Under the pieces are notes generated by a model, which saw nothing but the letters and a program-made list of their open reading frames with translations, was not told the DNA's origin and ran no database searches. A program made the translations under genes and the position numbers. A stretch of DNA of 64,000 bases from the NCBI RefSeq assembly GCF_000003195.3, contig NW_018396400.1:236708-300707 (forward strand), read 5' to 3'. Position 1 is the first letter of the stretch. Each line of letters begins with the position of its first letter. The stretch is from Sorghum bicolor. Its lineage: Eukaryota; Streptophyta; Magnoliopsida; Poales; Poaceae. Shown piece by piece: positions 1 to 12,800 of the stretch.

Positions 1-2034
1 CAATCAAAGCAATTCAAGTAAGTATCAAAAATAGTTCTTTAGAGAGAGGTCACTTCTCCCTATGTGAGGGGCGTGCCGCCCGAGGAGTGGGTAAACCAAG
101 TGTGGTGCTTGGAAGGCTAACATGGAAGTGGTGATCTAAAGGACATTTGAGATGCTTAGTTGAAGCCATGAAAAGGATTGATCAAGAAAGCAAGCTACAA
201 CCCAAACGAGAGCTAATCATGCTATTTCAAGTGATATTCTTAGTAGTTCTCTCATGCAAGCAATGATCAAAAGAAGAAGCAAGCCAACGACAACAAGATA
301 GTGCACTTGATCATAAAGTGGTTTTCCATTCATATGTGTGAAGATTTGATCTATCAATTGGCATTTATAATTGATCTTCACCAAGCTTATTAATTGGACT
401 TCACATTGCTATTGGAGAAATGAATTGGAATCTATGTGACTATCCTCTTCTCCAACATAGCAAAGGTATCATTGTAATGTGCATGATCATTTCATCCCTT
501 ACTAGTATGCGGTTAGTGCATATAGTACATGCTTAATAGGATCATGCATGTCAAATGAAAAGTTTTAAATTCATAAACCTACCACTATTGCTTGAATGAT
601 TAGTTGATCTAGTGGTATGTATATGAGTTTGTTCATGCGCTAGTAAACCTAAGTACTTGATCTATTTTGGATTGTTAACAAGTGACAAGTACAACATTGG
701 CAAGATAACCCTTAATGTGAGGTGTGAAAAAGCTTGTCATTGGTTCAAACCGGACTTGGAAGCTTAGGCAAATCAACATAGTTCAAGTCAACAATTAGAA
801 GCTCATGATGATTAGAGTACAAGAACAAGACAACAATGCAAATGGTATCTAAATTCAAATGTTTCTTCAATTGGTATCCAACAAATGGTACTCATGATGA
901 TAACAAATGTTCAAGATAGCAAACAAGTGGTTCCATACTAGAAGACCTTATTGGTAGAAGAATCCCATATGGTATCAAACAAGATATTTCAAGTGATATC
1001 ACATTTATACATATGGTATCTATCATACAAGAAGGTGGTTCCACAAGTGATCCTCAACTTTAAGTGATCATCAAGCAAAGAAAGTTCCCTCACCAACAAG
1101 ATTGACAAGTGAATGACCCATGCTATGACATAGGGGGAGTGCCCCACCAAAAGGTATCAAGGTCAAAGATCCTATGTGGTATCTCAAGAGAAATTCAAGT
1201 AATGTCATTCCAACACATATGGTGATGTCCATAAAAATTGCAAGATTCAAGCCTCAACCATCTATCCCCATGCAATCCTTTGTCACAATGAGATTCACAC
1301 TTTTTCAATTGGTATCAAGTGATTTAATTGGTATCACATACCTTTTATGGAAACTGATGACAAAGGGGGAGAAGTTGGAACAAAGATATGATCATGGGAT
1401 AAGTTGGACAACAAAATATATGTTTCAAGGGGGAGAGATCAAAGATGGACATGGACAAGGGAGCAACATTAAAAAAATGATGGATCAAAATTCTTGGACA
1501 AAAGTAAAGCACACAAGTAGGGGGAGCAAGCTCATGAACCTTGTTTGTTTGCATTTGATTTGTGCATATTCATGTGCTTGCTTGCATTGCATAAGTTTTT
1601 AAATTCAATATGCATGCTTGTGTGGTGTATGCTAGTTATAGACTTGATTGATGATATGATAACTAGCATACATAGGTTGGTAGCTAGACTTGTGTTCTTC
1701 AAGTAAAGACTAGACTCTTGCTTTTAATGTTGATCTCATGGGGTTTCTAGTGTTTTTGTTGTCTAGCTACACATGGTGCTAAGGATGGTGCACATTGAAT
1801 GCTTCAATTGATATCGAATTTGGTATCGAGCTACAAAGGTTTATTCTATACACCTTAGCACTTAGTAGGGTTTTGTGGTGCTTATCCAAATCTTGACATA
1901 GAGCTTAAATGTTGGATAAGTAGCATAAAATCCAAATCAAGTTAGCAATTAACACTTGTGTGAAGTGCTATCTTGAAAAAGCTTAATTTCCATATCTTTG
2001 TAGAGTTGTCATCAATTACCAAAAAGGGGGAGGT
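1..2034 (+). mobile_element. Element A: 3' internal region of a Copia Sirevirus, non-coding
   Basis: This is the stretch between the end of pol (outside the window on the left) and the 3' LTR at 2035. I find no convincing protein domain; the 142-codon frame at 1174-1602 resembles nothing I know. The octamer AGGGGGAG occurs at 1132-1139, 1364-1371, 1428-1435, 1519-1526 and 2025-2032. Repeated polypurine tracts upstream of the 3' LTR are a known hallmark of Sireviruses. Parts of it, for example around 1600-1660, match the reverse complement of the same region in element B (around 9140-9195), so A and B belong to the same or sister families. Gag and pol of this copy are not visible. Confidence 0.8.
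2020..2034 (+). other. Polypurine tract of element A
   Basis: A purine run (AAAAAGGGGGAGG) lies immediately before the TG that opens the LTR at 2035. It would prime plus-strand DNA synthesis. Four further AGGGGGAG copies lie upstream. Confidence 0.8.
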
Positions 2035-2869
2035 TGAAAGGTCCTTGTTTGGTTTTGGTAATTGAGTGACAACTTAGGTGAACTAATAGTGTTTATGTGA
2101 GATACACAGGAGATTAGTCCACAGGTGATGATATGATGATGGAGGAGCTCATTGCATATGAGACATGACATGGAGTCATGTGACCAAGGTGGAGAAGATC
2201 AAGATGAAGCTTGGCTCGATGGACCGGTTGCAAGAGTGAAGGGCAAGTCAGAGGCTTTGAAGCGAGGGACGACGTGTGACGGTGAAGCTTGAGCAAGACT
2301 TGGCGCCGATGGACTGAGGCAACGGTGAAGAGCAAGTGAGGTCAAGATCGATGAACCAATACGGTCACATGATGATATGAAGTGGATCATATCATTTGGT
2401 GATTGGTTGGTGCATGTGTTGCATCAACATTGGAGTAGATGGAATGGAAAGCGCAAGGCAAAGGTATAACCTAGGGCTTTTCCATTTCACCGGTCATAGG
2501 TGTGTAGAGAAGTTTATGACCGGATTTAGGATAGATGGCCATACTATCAAGAGGGGCAAACTTGTTTGCATATCGGTCATCTAGTGCCACTTGAGCGATC
2601 TAACTTTGCATACGTGTTAGGATCGAGTGGCGTGGCAAGTTGAGAGGCTAACTCCTTTGGGAAAATGTTTGTGAAAATGCTAACACACTTGCACATGGAG
2701 GTGTACACTTGGTGGTGTTGGCACATTTACAAAGGAGGTGGAGTTCCTAGGGTTGAGAGGGGTTTGGGTTCCTCTCTCCCTCCCGCCGAGCTTGCGAGGC
2801 GAGATTCGGCGCTTTTGAGAAAATTAAGTGCATATTTTATATTGCGCCGGTGGGAATTTTGGAGAAGTC

Positions 2870-3370
2870 GCAGGCACCGGACGCACTGCGTGGAGGCACC
2901 GGACGCTGGCCTTTAGCGTCCGATGTATTGTCGGGTCTGTCTAGAGTGCACCGGACGCACCGGAGTGAGTCCGGTGCTCAGCGTCCGGTGTGCAGGCGGT
3001 TTGGTGACCCTCTCTGCGCATGAGTCCGGTGAGCACCGGACGCTCAGGGTGCGTCCGGTGGCTCGCGTCCGGTGACCCTACGCGTTTTCAGACCTCTCCG
3101 AGTTTAGGACCGGTGTGCACCGGACACGTCCGGTGGCAACTTGCTCAGCGTCCGGTGGCTCGTGTCCGGTGACCCTACCAGTTTGCGGAGCTCTCTACGC
3201 ACGAGTCCGGTGTGCACCGGACGCGTCCGGTGGTGCTGTGCAGGCGCGCGTGCACAGTAGCCGTTGGAAGCAACGGTCGAGTTCAAACGGCTAGTGACAC
3301 GTGGCTAACGCCTGAGCACCGGACGCTAGGAGTTTAGCGTTCGGTGGCTACATGTGAGCGTCCGGTGCCC
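2870..3370. repeat. Palindromic CACCGGAC/GTCCGGTG cluster in LTR A
   Basis: The motif and its inverse recur about a dozen times here, often as near-perfect palindromes such as CACCGGACGCGTCCGGTG near 3217-3234. Clusters of this kind are described for the cis-regulatory region of maize Sirevirus LTRs, where they can form hairpins. The cluster lies just upstream of the TATA box at 3419, the expected enhancer position. Confidence 0.75.
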
Positions 3371-3418
3371 TTGTGTTTTGCCCAGTGAAGGGGCAACGGC
3401 TAGTTTAGCCCTTGGGGC

Positions 3419-3426
3419 TATAAATA
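3419..3426 (+). promoter_or_regulatory. TATA box of LTR A
   Basis: TATAAATA directly follows the GC-rich palindromic block and precedes a region free of that block, as expected for the U3/R boundary of a plant LTR. The start site itself is not determined. Confidence 0.6.
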
Positions 3427-4522
3427 GAAGTGGTGGCCGGCCTTGGCTGGCAGAGAGCACCCTTGGGACTTAGTGTCCATGCTTGGGGAGTGCTAGGAAA
3501 GCCTCTAACTCACTTGGGCTTGCAAGAGTGCGAATCAATAGTGAGTGAGTGATTCTAGTGCGTTGCATTGAGAGATTGCATCGAGTGGCACTAGGTGTTC
3601 GTGTTGCAAGCCGGTGGTGCTTGTTACTCTTGGAGGTTGCCACCTCCTAGACAGCTTGGTGGCTTGTGACTCCGTCGAAGCACGCAAGGAGATTGTGCGG
3701 TGCTCAGGAGAAGAGATTGTGAGGGGTACGGTGCTCACCCTGCGGGGATCGTGAAGAGCAACTCTAGTTGAGCGAGACGTGAAGAGCGACAAATGGTCTA
3801 GCCGGGTCAAGTGCTAGAGCTTGTGGTAAGCACTCCACGTGGGAGAGTGTGACTTGCGGGTCACCACTAGCAAGAGGACCGGCGGCAACCTTGGAGCTTG
3901 TGTCAACGGGGACGTAGCTTGGTGGCAACCAAGTGAACCTCGAAAGAAAATCATCATGTCAACTTTGTTCTTCCCGTTGGTTTGCAAGTCCCTAACACAA
4001 GCTTGTTCTTACTTTCATATACTTGTGCTTGTGTAGTGGCTCTTGTAATTAGTTAGCTTGTGTAGCTTGCTAGTTACCTTCTTGCTTATGTAGCTAGAAG
4101 TAGTTCCCTTGCGTGACTAACTTGGTTTGTGTAACCTTGTTAGTCACATTGCTTAGTTTGTGTAGCTAAGTACTTTTGCGCTCTCTAATTTGGCATTGGT
4201 TGCCTTGTTGTTGAGCTTTGCTAGTGAGCTTAGGAGCTTTGTGCTTTTGCTTACTAGTTGTGTAGAAGCTCCTCGGTTTGCAAAGTACTAGTGGCATAGG
4301 TTTGTGTGACCTTGCTCCTAGAATTGGTTAGGCGAGCTCTTGCTAAGGTTGCACTTTGTTTGCTTGTTTAGGATCTTTTACAAGGTGCTAGAGAACTTAG
4401 ATAGAGGGGTGTAGTCTTGGCTAAACTGATAGTTTTAATTCCGCATTTGTTTCAGTTACCCGGCGTAATAATTTTTAGAAAGGACTATTCACCCCCCTCT
4501 AGTCCGCCATCTCAACCCTTCA

Positions 4523-5820
4523 GTGCTTCCACAATGATTTCCGACCCTATGGTGCATTAGGCGCAAACCGTGCACCTATCTACCACTAAAACTAACATTG
4601 TCTCTAAATAGACCCAAGCGATAATCCATATGACACATGTCATCTAGGAGTTCTATTGGGTGCGTCTAAATGGATTTCTGAGCATATGGTACGTTCCATG
4701 CAAACCATGCACCTATCTTGCATCAAGATTAGCACTATCTCCAAACAGATCGAAAAGAGCTTCCACTTAAGCCTCTTCACCTAAGAGTATTATCTGGTGC
4801 TTCTACAATGGTTTCTGAGCCTAAGGTGCATTATGCGCAAACCATGCACCAATCTTGCACCTAAACTAACACTGACTCTAAACGGACCGAAGCGAGATTC
4901 CATATGACATACATCATTTAGGAGTTCTATCGGGTGCGTCCAAATTGATTTATGAGAATATGGTACATTCCATGCAAACCGTACACCTATCTTGCATCAA
5001 GATTAGCACTATCTCCAAACAGATAGAACCGAGCTTTCACTTGAGCCTCTTCACCCAGGAGTACCATTGGCAACTTCTACAACAATTTCTGATCCTATGG
5101 TGCACTGGGCACAAACCACGCGCCTATCTTGCACCAAAACTAAAACTATCTCCAACTGGACCGAACCGAGATTCCATATGACACACTTCATCTATTAGTT
5201 CCATCAGGTGCATCTAGCAGTTCCTTCGGGCTTGTCCAAATTGATTTCTGAGCATATGGTACATTCCATGCAAACCGTGCGCCTATCTTGCATCAAGATT
5301 AGAACTATCTTCACCAAGGAGTACCACTAGGTGCGTCCAAAATGGTTTCTTAGACTATGGTACATTATGTGCCAACCGTGCACCTATCTTGCACCGAAAC
5401 TAGCACTATCTCCAAATAGACCGAAGCAAGATTCCATATGACACACATCATCTAGGAGTTCTATCGGGTGTGTCCAATTATGATTTTTGAACATATGGTA
5501 TGTTCCATGCAAACCATGCACCTATCTTGCCTCAAGATTAGCACTATATCAAAATAGACCAAACCAAGCTTTCACTTGAGCCTCTTCATCTAGGCATACC
5601 ATCGAGTGCTTCCACAATGTTTTCTGACCCTATGGTGCATTAGGTGCAAACAGTGCACCTATCTTGCACTGAAACTAACATTGTCTCTAAATAGACCAAA
5701 GCGAGACTCCATATGACACACATCATCTAAGAGTTCTGTTGGGTGCATCCAAATTGATTTTTAAGCATATGGTATGTTCCATGCAAACTATGCACCTATC
5801 TTACATCAAGATTAGCACTA
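4523..5820. repeat. 137-bp centromere-type satellite, segment 1
   Basis: Tandem 137-bp monomers alternate between type A (with CAAGATTAGCACTATCTCC and CCTCTTCACCTAGGAGTA) and type B (with CCATATGACACACATCATC). Both share GCAAACCGTGCACCTATCTTGC. The left edge abuts LTR A; the right edge ends inside a type A monomer, where gag of element B begins with a shared TC at 5821-5822. One monomer near 5198-5235 carries an extra copy of about 20 bp. The segment is close in sequence and order to segment 2 (17119-18351). No gene; the short open frames here are satellite coincidences. Confidence 0.9.
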
Positions 5821-5822
5821 TC

Positions 5823-6781
5823 TTGTTCTTCTTCTTGTGCTCATCATGATCACTATCGTATGGACAATCCGCCACAATATGATCGGGGCTCTTGCACTTG
5901 TAGCATAGCCTCACATATTCCTTGTTCTTGGAGTTGTCCCTTCTCTTTCTTGTATGGTAGCCCTTCTTCTTCATCATCTTACCAAACTTGCGGACGAAGA
6001 GTGCTAGTGCTTCATCATCACTATCATCATTAGAGCACTCCTCATCACATGATTCTTCCTTCTTGGCCTTGCCCTTGTTCTTGCTCTTGGATGAAAAGCT
6101 AGCTTTGAATGCTACACTCTTCTTCTTCTTCTTCTTATCATCATCATCCTTCTTCATGACCTCATCATCATCATTGTCATTGTATTGATCTTCGGTCATG
6201 ACATCTCCAAGTACCTCATTGGGAGATACACCTGTCAATCCACCTCTAAAGATGATTGTTCTCAATGTCTTGAACCTCTTGGGCAAGCACATCAAGAACT
6301 TGTGAATGAAGTCCTCATCTTTCACTTTCTCACCAAGGCCCTTGAGATCATTGATGATGACTTGGAGCCTATAGAACATCTCTGGTATAGACTCATCATC
6401 CTTCATCTTGAAGTTTGAAAGCTTGTCCTTGAGCATATACAACTTGGCACTTTTTACCGTTGTAGTGCCCTCATATGTTTCTTCAAGCCTTGTCCACACT
6501 TCACTAGCCTTCTCAAGATCTTTGACTTGTTCAAATACCTTTGAATCAATGCCATTGTATATTGTGTTGAGAGCCATAGTATTGCATTGCTTGTTTGCTC
6601 TGTCATTGTCGGTGGGGTTAGCCGGATCAAGAATCACAAAGTCATTTTCGGTGACTTCCCACACTCTATCATTTATTGATCCAAGATACATTTTCATCTT
6701 TCTCTTCCAATAGTCAAAAGAACTTGTGCCATCAAAGAACGGTGGTTTGCCCCCAACATGGTTGAACACTATTTGAGCCAT
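5823..6781 (-). pseudogene. gag: Truncated second gag of element B
   Basis: This Copia-type Gag fragment (about 320 codons) is nearly identical to the gag at 14167-15138. It starts at the ATG at 6781, 46 bases inside the primer-binding site, and has the N-terminal UBN2-like Gag domain and the zinc knuckle CYKCKSPDHIVADC (C-X2-C-X4-H-X4-C) near its end. At about 5821 it runs into satellite DNA, and the open frame continues for a few residues to a stop at 5801, giving a chimeric tail. The rest of gag, pol and the distal LTR of this copy are missing. The polylysine/aspartate-rich linker differs by small indels from the other copy. It is not expected to make a functional capsid protein. Confidence 0.9.
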
Positions 6782-6826
6782 AATTTGAGCACCGAGGTTG
6801 TTAAGCCTTCACAAACGGTGACCACG

Positions 6827-6838
6827 GCTCTGATACCA
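6827..6838 (-). other. Primer-binding site, initiator-tRNA-Met type (copy 2)
   Basis: On the minus strand TGGTATCAGAGC follows the LTR end by two bases. It is the usual plant Copia primer-binding site, complementary to the 3' end of initiator methionine tRNA. Confidence 0.9.
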
Positions 6839-6840
6839 CT

Positions 6841-8720
6841 TGAAAGGTCCTAATATGGCTAGTGGGGGGGTGAATAGCCTATTTAAAAATTCTACAAACT
6901 CACTAGAGCAAGAGGTTAGTAAAAAACAAAGCGAAGCTTTTTGCTCTAGCTCTAATGGGGTGTTTGCAAGCCACCTATCGAACAATTCTAGTTGATATAA
7001 TCGCTAGGCACACAAGAGCTATGTCACTACTTACACTAGAAAGCTACCTAAAGTTTCTATACAAGTAAGTAAGCTACTCTAGTTTGCGGGAATGTAAAAG
7101 AGTGGATGAGATAATTATACCACCGAGTAGAGGATGAACAAATCACCAATATAAACAATCAAGCACCGGGAGAATGCCAATCAAATACAATTGAGACACC
7201 GATTTTTCTCCTGAGGTTCACGTGCTTGCCGGCACGCTATGTCCCCGTTGTGTCGACCAACACTTGGTGGTTCGGTGGCTAAGAGGTGTAGCACGAACCT
7301 CGTCCTCACTAGGACACCACAAGAACCTACCCACAAGTGAGGTAACTCAATGACACGAGCAATCCACTAGAGTTACCTTTCGGCTCTCCGCCGGGGAAGG
7401 TACATGACCCCTCACAATCACCGAGAGATGGCCACAAACAATCACCAACTCGTGCCAATCCTCCTCCGCTGCTCCAAGCCGTCTAGGTGGCGGCAACCAC
7501 CAAGAGTAACAAGAAAACCGCAGCTAGAACGATCTCCAAGTGCCACTAGATGCAATCACTTAAGCAAATGCACTTGGAATCACTCCCAATCTCACAAAGA
7601 TGTATAATCTATGAAGGAGATGAGTGGGAGGTGTTTGCTTAGGCTCACAAGGATGTCTAGTAGTCAAGAAAGCCAAGAGAGTGGGCCCCAAGCCAGCCAA
7701 ACACTTATTTATAGCCCTTCAAACAAATAGAGTCGTTGGCTCTTTCACTGGGCGAAATACGGGATCACCGGACGCTCAGCCCTTGCGTCCGGTGCTCCAA
7801 CGTCAGCCACATGTCGCCTTTTGAACTTCTCGTGTCAGAGTCTAACGGTCACCTGCAGTGCACCGGACGCTGAGCAAGTTAGCACCGGACGCGTCCCGTG
7901 CACACCGGACTCATGCGCAGAGAGTTCCGCAAACCTGCGGGTCACCGGACGCTAAGCACCGGTAGCGTCTGGTGCTCACCAGACCCATGCGCAGAGAGGG
8001 TCGAAAAACGCCCGCACACCGGACGCGCACCACCGGACGCTCAATCCAGTGTCCGGTGCCTATCGTCCGGTGCCTTACCCTAGCTGGGCCAGGCACTGTC
8101 TGCACCGGACGCTCAGACTCAGCGTCCGGTGCTCCAGAAGCCAGCGTCCGGTGAGTCTCCAAATTTCCCTCCGGCGCAATAGAAAATATGCACTTCATTT
8201 TCTCAAAAAGCGCCGAATCCCAACCCATCCTCTCTCTACCCTTCAAACTCCACCTCCTTCTCAAAGTGTGCCAACACCACAAAGTGTAAACCAACATGTG
8301 CACGTGTGTTAGCATTTTCACAATCATTTTCTTTGAAGGAGTTAAGTTAGCTCACTAGGTTCTAAATGCATGCACATGAATAATGACACCTAGTGGCACT
8401 TGATAACCGCTTAGCCAAAGAATTCCCCTCTTTATAGTACGGCTATCTATCCTAAATGTGATCACACCCTCTATGGTGTCTTGATCACCAAAACCAAAAC
8501 CCTAAGCAATACCTTTGCCTTGATCTCCATAGGGTTTTGTTTTTCTCTCTCTTCTTTTCCAAGTTGAGCACTTGATCACCTTGTGGTCATCACCATCATC
8601 ACCATGATCATCTCTTGCTCCATCACTTGGCATGTACCAACCTCATTAAGTCTACACACACTTAGCATAGAGGTTAGTATTAGGGTTTCATCAATTATCA
8701 AAACCAAACTAGGGCTTTCA
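6841..8720 (-). repeat. Element B middle LTR (1,880 bp)
   Basis: On the minus strand it runs from TGAAAGCCCTAG to GGTCCTTTCA. It is bounded by a polypurine tract on one side (8721-8736) and a primer-binding site on the other (6827-6838), so it serves as 3' LTR of the complete internal region and 5' LTR of the truncated copy. A TATA box (TATAAATA on the minus strand) lies at 7706-7713, with a cluster of CACCGGAC/GTCCGGTG motifs at about 7765-8155 upstream of it. It differs from the LTR at 15198-17118 by two blocks of about 21 and 31 bp missing within or next to that cluster, plus scattered substitutions. Confidence 0.9.
7765..8155. repeat. Palindromic CACCGGAC cluster in the middle B LTR
   Basis: Repeated CACCGGACGC/GCGTCCGGTG units, many in inverted pairs, lie upstream of the LTR TATA box on the minus strand. 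The right LTR of B has the matching cluster at about 16125-16530 with one more unit. This is the Sirevirus U3 palindrome pattern also seen in LTR A. Confidence 0.7.
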
Positions 8721-9831
8721 ATCTCCCCCTTTTTGGTAATTGATGACAACCCTTTTTACAAAGATTTTCAATAAAATTTTCTTGGATTCATGTTGCTTGC
8801 CCAAGCATTTTACCATGTGCAAAGATTATGGAGAAGTTTCATAAACCCAAAATTGGTAGCAATTGCTCCCCCTACATATGTGCTAAGAGTTTGGATTTGA
8901 AAGCTTGCACATATGCTTGAATAGGAAATATAGGAGTCAATTTCTACCAAAAGATGCTAAGGTGTAAAGAATGGACCTTTGAAGCGTGATACCAATCAGA
9001 GTTGCCAATGCACACCACCCTTAGCACCATTAGTAACTAGACATTCACAAAACTAGAACACCCCGTGAGATCAACATTATAAACAAGGTTCTAGTACCAC
9101 TTGTGAAACAAATAAAGGTCTAGTTAAACTAACTATGTATGCTAGTTCTTCATTTCATCAATCAAGCCTACAACTAGCATACACCACACAAGCAAGGTAT
9201 TGGAGAGAAGGCTTCTAAAGCTAATGCAAATGCAAGCAAACATATGTGATGCACCTTCAAATGCAACATACAAGTTTATGAGCTTGCTCCCCCTACTTGT
9301 GTGCTTCAAAATTTTAATTGATCCCCTTCTTTTATTAAGTTACTCCCCTATCTTAAATCTTTGGGAAATTCTCTCCCCCTTTGTCATCAAAGACCACCAA
9401 AGGTGAGCTCAAATTTTAGATAGGTTAGTGTGAAACCATGTGAAGTGAGATCATTTTCCCAAATTGGTCCAATCTAGATTAATTGCCTAAGATATTTAAC
9501 TAGGTTTGAACCAAGGACAAGCTTCTTCACACCTCCAAATAAGGGTTATCTTGTACCATGTTGAGTTAAACACTTATAGCTCATATTCTAGATCAAACAC
9601 TAGGATTGCAAGCCCACAAACATGTCATATGCTACCACTAGATCAAGTCAAGCATAGAAGCAATAGTGGTACCATACAAGCATCAAATTCGTTTGATTTT
9701 CATGAATGAGCCTAAGACATGTAAGGAATGACTAGATGCACTAAACACATCCTTAGCAAAGATGGATGACATGTCAAACAATTTTACCTTGCTTTGCTCG
9801 AAGGAGAGGCACGTCATATAGTGGGGGTGCA
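8721..9831 (-). other. Element B 3' non-coding region with repeated polypurine tracts
   Basis: Between the pol stop and the LTR there are about 1.1 kb without a recognisable gene. CTCCCCCT (AGGGGGAG on the minus strand) occurs at 8723-8730, 8866-8873, 9287-9294 and 9373-9380, the first adjoining the LTR. Some Sireviruses carry an envelope-like gene here; I see none. The sequence is homologous to the 3' internal region of element A. Confidence 0.8.
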
Positions 9832-12800
9832 TCAACACATATTTGAGAAGTCAAGTATGTTCAATTCATTCCTTAGCTTGCAAAACCTCTTCTCATCAAG
9901 TGGCTTGGTGAATATATCGGCAAGTTGATCATCGGTGCCTATACTCTCAATGCAAATGTCCCCTTTTTGTTGGTGATCTCTTATGAAGTGATGGCGGACA
10001 TCTATGTGCTTTGTTCTTGAGTGTTGAACCGGATTGTTGGTGAGCTTCACGACACTTTCATTGTCACATAGCAATGGCACTTCTTTGAAATTGATTCCAA
10101 AATCTATCAATGTTGCCTTCATCCATAGAATTTGTGCACAACAACTACCGGCCGCAATGTACTCCGCTTCGGTGATTGATAGTGCAACACTATTTTGCTT
10201 CTTGGATGACCATGAGACAAGTGATCTACCCAATAGTTGACATGTGCCCGATGTGCTTCTTCTCTCAACTTTGCATCCCGCATAGTCCGAATCGGAATAT
10301 CCAACAAGTTCAAACTTTGCACCTTTGGGATACCACAAACCAACATTTTTTGTATGCTTCAAGTACCTCAATATTCTCTTTGTTGCTTTCAAATGACTTT
10401 CTCTTGGTGAGGCTTGGAATCTTGCACACATGCATACACTAAACATGACATCCGGTCTTGATGCAGTCACATAGAGTAGGCTTCCAATCATAGACCGATA
10501 TAACTTTTGATCCACCATATTTCCACTCGTATCACTATCTAGGCTTCCATTTGTTCCCATTGGAGTGCTAATTGCCTTTGCATCATCCATTCCAAACTTC
10601 TTTAGCATGTCTTTTATGTACTTGCCTTGACTCACAAATGTGCCATTCTTCAATTGCTTGATTTGAAGACCAAGGAAGTAACTAAGCTCTCCAATCATTG
10701 ACATCTCAAACTCATTAGCCATCATGTTGCCAAACTCCTCACAAAATTCTTGGTTGGTTGATCCAAATATGATATCATCAACATATATTTGCAACACAAA
10801 CAAGTCCTTGCCAATCTTCTTGGTGAAGAGAGTGGTGTCAACCTTGCCCATCTTGAAACCTTTAGAGAGTAAGAAATCTCTCAATCTCTCATACCATGCT
10901 CTAGGTGCTTGCTTCAAACCATACAATGCCTTTCTTAGCTTGTAAACATGGTTGGGTTTCTTGTCATCTTTAAAACCGGGAGGTTGCTCAACATAAACTT
11001 CTTCATTGATATAGCCATTGAGAAATGCACTCTTCACATCCATTTGGTATAGCTTGATATTATGAGCACAAGCATAGGCCAACAAGATCCTAATTGCTTC
11101 CAATCTTGCAACCGGGGCATATGTTTCACCAAAGTCAAGACCTTCAACTTGAGTATAGCCTTGTGCTACCAATCTTGCTTTGTTCCTTACAACTATCCCA
11201 TCTTGATCTTGCTTGTTACGAAAGATCCATCTAGTACCAATGACATTGTGATCACTAGGCCTCTCAACTAATTCCCGTACTTGATTTCTCTTGAAGTTGT
11301 TAAGCTCTTCATGCATAGCATTGACCCAATCAACATCTCTCAACGCTTCATCAATTTTCTTAGGCTCAATGTGAGACACAAAGGAGAAATGCTCACAAAA
11401 TGATGCTAATCTTGATCTAGTTTGCACTCCTCTTTGGATGTCACCAATGATATGATCTAATGGATGATCTCTTGCAATATTTGTTGATTGGAGTATTTGC
11501 ACTTGATTGCTTGCACTTGGTTGATCATGAGATGATGTACTAGTTTGTTGATCTTGCACTTGACTACCACTTGTACTAGCTTGATTTTGATCATGAGAAC
11601 CACTAGCTTGCACATTAGAGGTAGGAAGCACTTGATCTTTGTCATCTTCAACATCAATCACCTCTCTTGGCCTTAAATCACCAATATCCATATTCTTCAT
11701 TGCATCGGCCAATTGAGTGCCTCTCACATCATCTAGATTCTCTTCTTCCTCTTGAGAGCCATTGGTTTCATCAATCTCAACATCATGTACCTCCTCAAGA
11801 GTACCACTAGTAAAATTCCAAACTCTATAAGCTTTGCTAGTAGTGGAGTAACCAAGCAAGAAACCTTCATCACATTTCTTTTCAAATTTACTCAATCTAG
11901 TGCCTTTCTTCAATATGTAGCATTTGCAACCAAAAACCCGAAAGTATGCAATGTTGGGCTTTCTTCCATTCAAGAGCTCATATGGTGTCTTCTCCATCAT
12001 TGGGTGACAATAGAGTCGGTTGCTATAGTAGCAAGCCGTGTTGATTGCTTCGGCCCAAAAATAATTACTCACATTGTATTCACTCAACATTGATCTTGCC
12101 ATGTCAATCAAGGTTCTATTCTTTCTCTCAACAAGACCATTTGATTGTGGAGTGTACTTGGCCGAGAATTGATGCCTAATGCCAAATTCATCACAAAGCT
12201 CATCAACTCTTGTATTCTTGAATTCACTTCCATTGTCACTTCTCACTTTCTTGATGGTTGTTTCAAACTCATTGTGTATTCTCTTGACAAATGATTTGAA
12301 GGTTGCAAAAGCATCACTCTTGTCACTAAGAAAGAATACCCATGTGTATCTTGTGAAATCATCCACTATCACAAATCTATATTTATTTCCACCAATGCTT
12401 GTGTATGTGGTTGGTCCAAATAAGTCCATGTGCAACAACTCAAATGCCTTGCATGTACTCATGATGCTCTTCTTTGCATGAGTGTTGACAACTTGTTTTC
12501 CGGCTTGACATGCACTACAAAGCTTGTCTTTCTCAAATGTGACATCTTTCAAGCCTCTAACAAGATCATGCTTGACTAACTTGTTTAATTGTTTCATTCC
12601 AACATGACCAAGCCTTCTATGCCATAACAAACCCAAGCTAGATTTAGTGAGCAAGCATGTAGATAATTGAGCTTCACTAGCATTGAAATCAACCAAGTAT
12701 AGATTCTCATATCTAAATCCTTTGAATATCAAGTTAGAGCCATCTACACTTATGATCTCTACATCATCAACTCCAAATATGCATTTGAAACCAAGATCAC

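Larger units (their letters stand above)
2035..4522 (+). repeat. Element A 3' LTR (2,488 bp)
   Basis: The LTR opens with TGAAAGGTCC right after the polypurine tract and closes with CAACCCTTCA, after which the 137-bp satellite resumes. The ends form the short inverted repeat TGAAGG/TGAAAGG type expected of LTRs. A TATA box (TATAAATA) sits at 3419-3426. Upstream of it, at roughly 2870-3370, lies a GC-rich block of CACCGGACGC and GCGTCCGGTG units, absent from the AT-rich remainder. The pyrimidine-rich CACCCCCCTCTAG near 4489-4501 is common near Copia LTR ends. The matching 5' LTR is outside the window, so age and target duplication cannot be read. Confidence 0.85.

Noticed and set aside
1174..1602. 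142-codon frame as an envelope-like gene of element A
   Set aside because: No transmembrane segment of envelope type, no coiled coil, and it spans three polypurine-tract copies; non-coding 3' region is the better reading.
4945..5181. Small plus-strand frames in satellite (also near 17226, 30708, 32245, 34425, 34801, 47240)
   Set aside because: All translate the same satellite monomers; chance openness of a 137-bp repeat, not genes.
7404..8327. Frames in the B LTRs (also 15981-16735)
   Set aside because: They lie across the palindromic CACCGGAC cluster and differ between the two LTR copies by indels; a GC-rich shadow effect.
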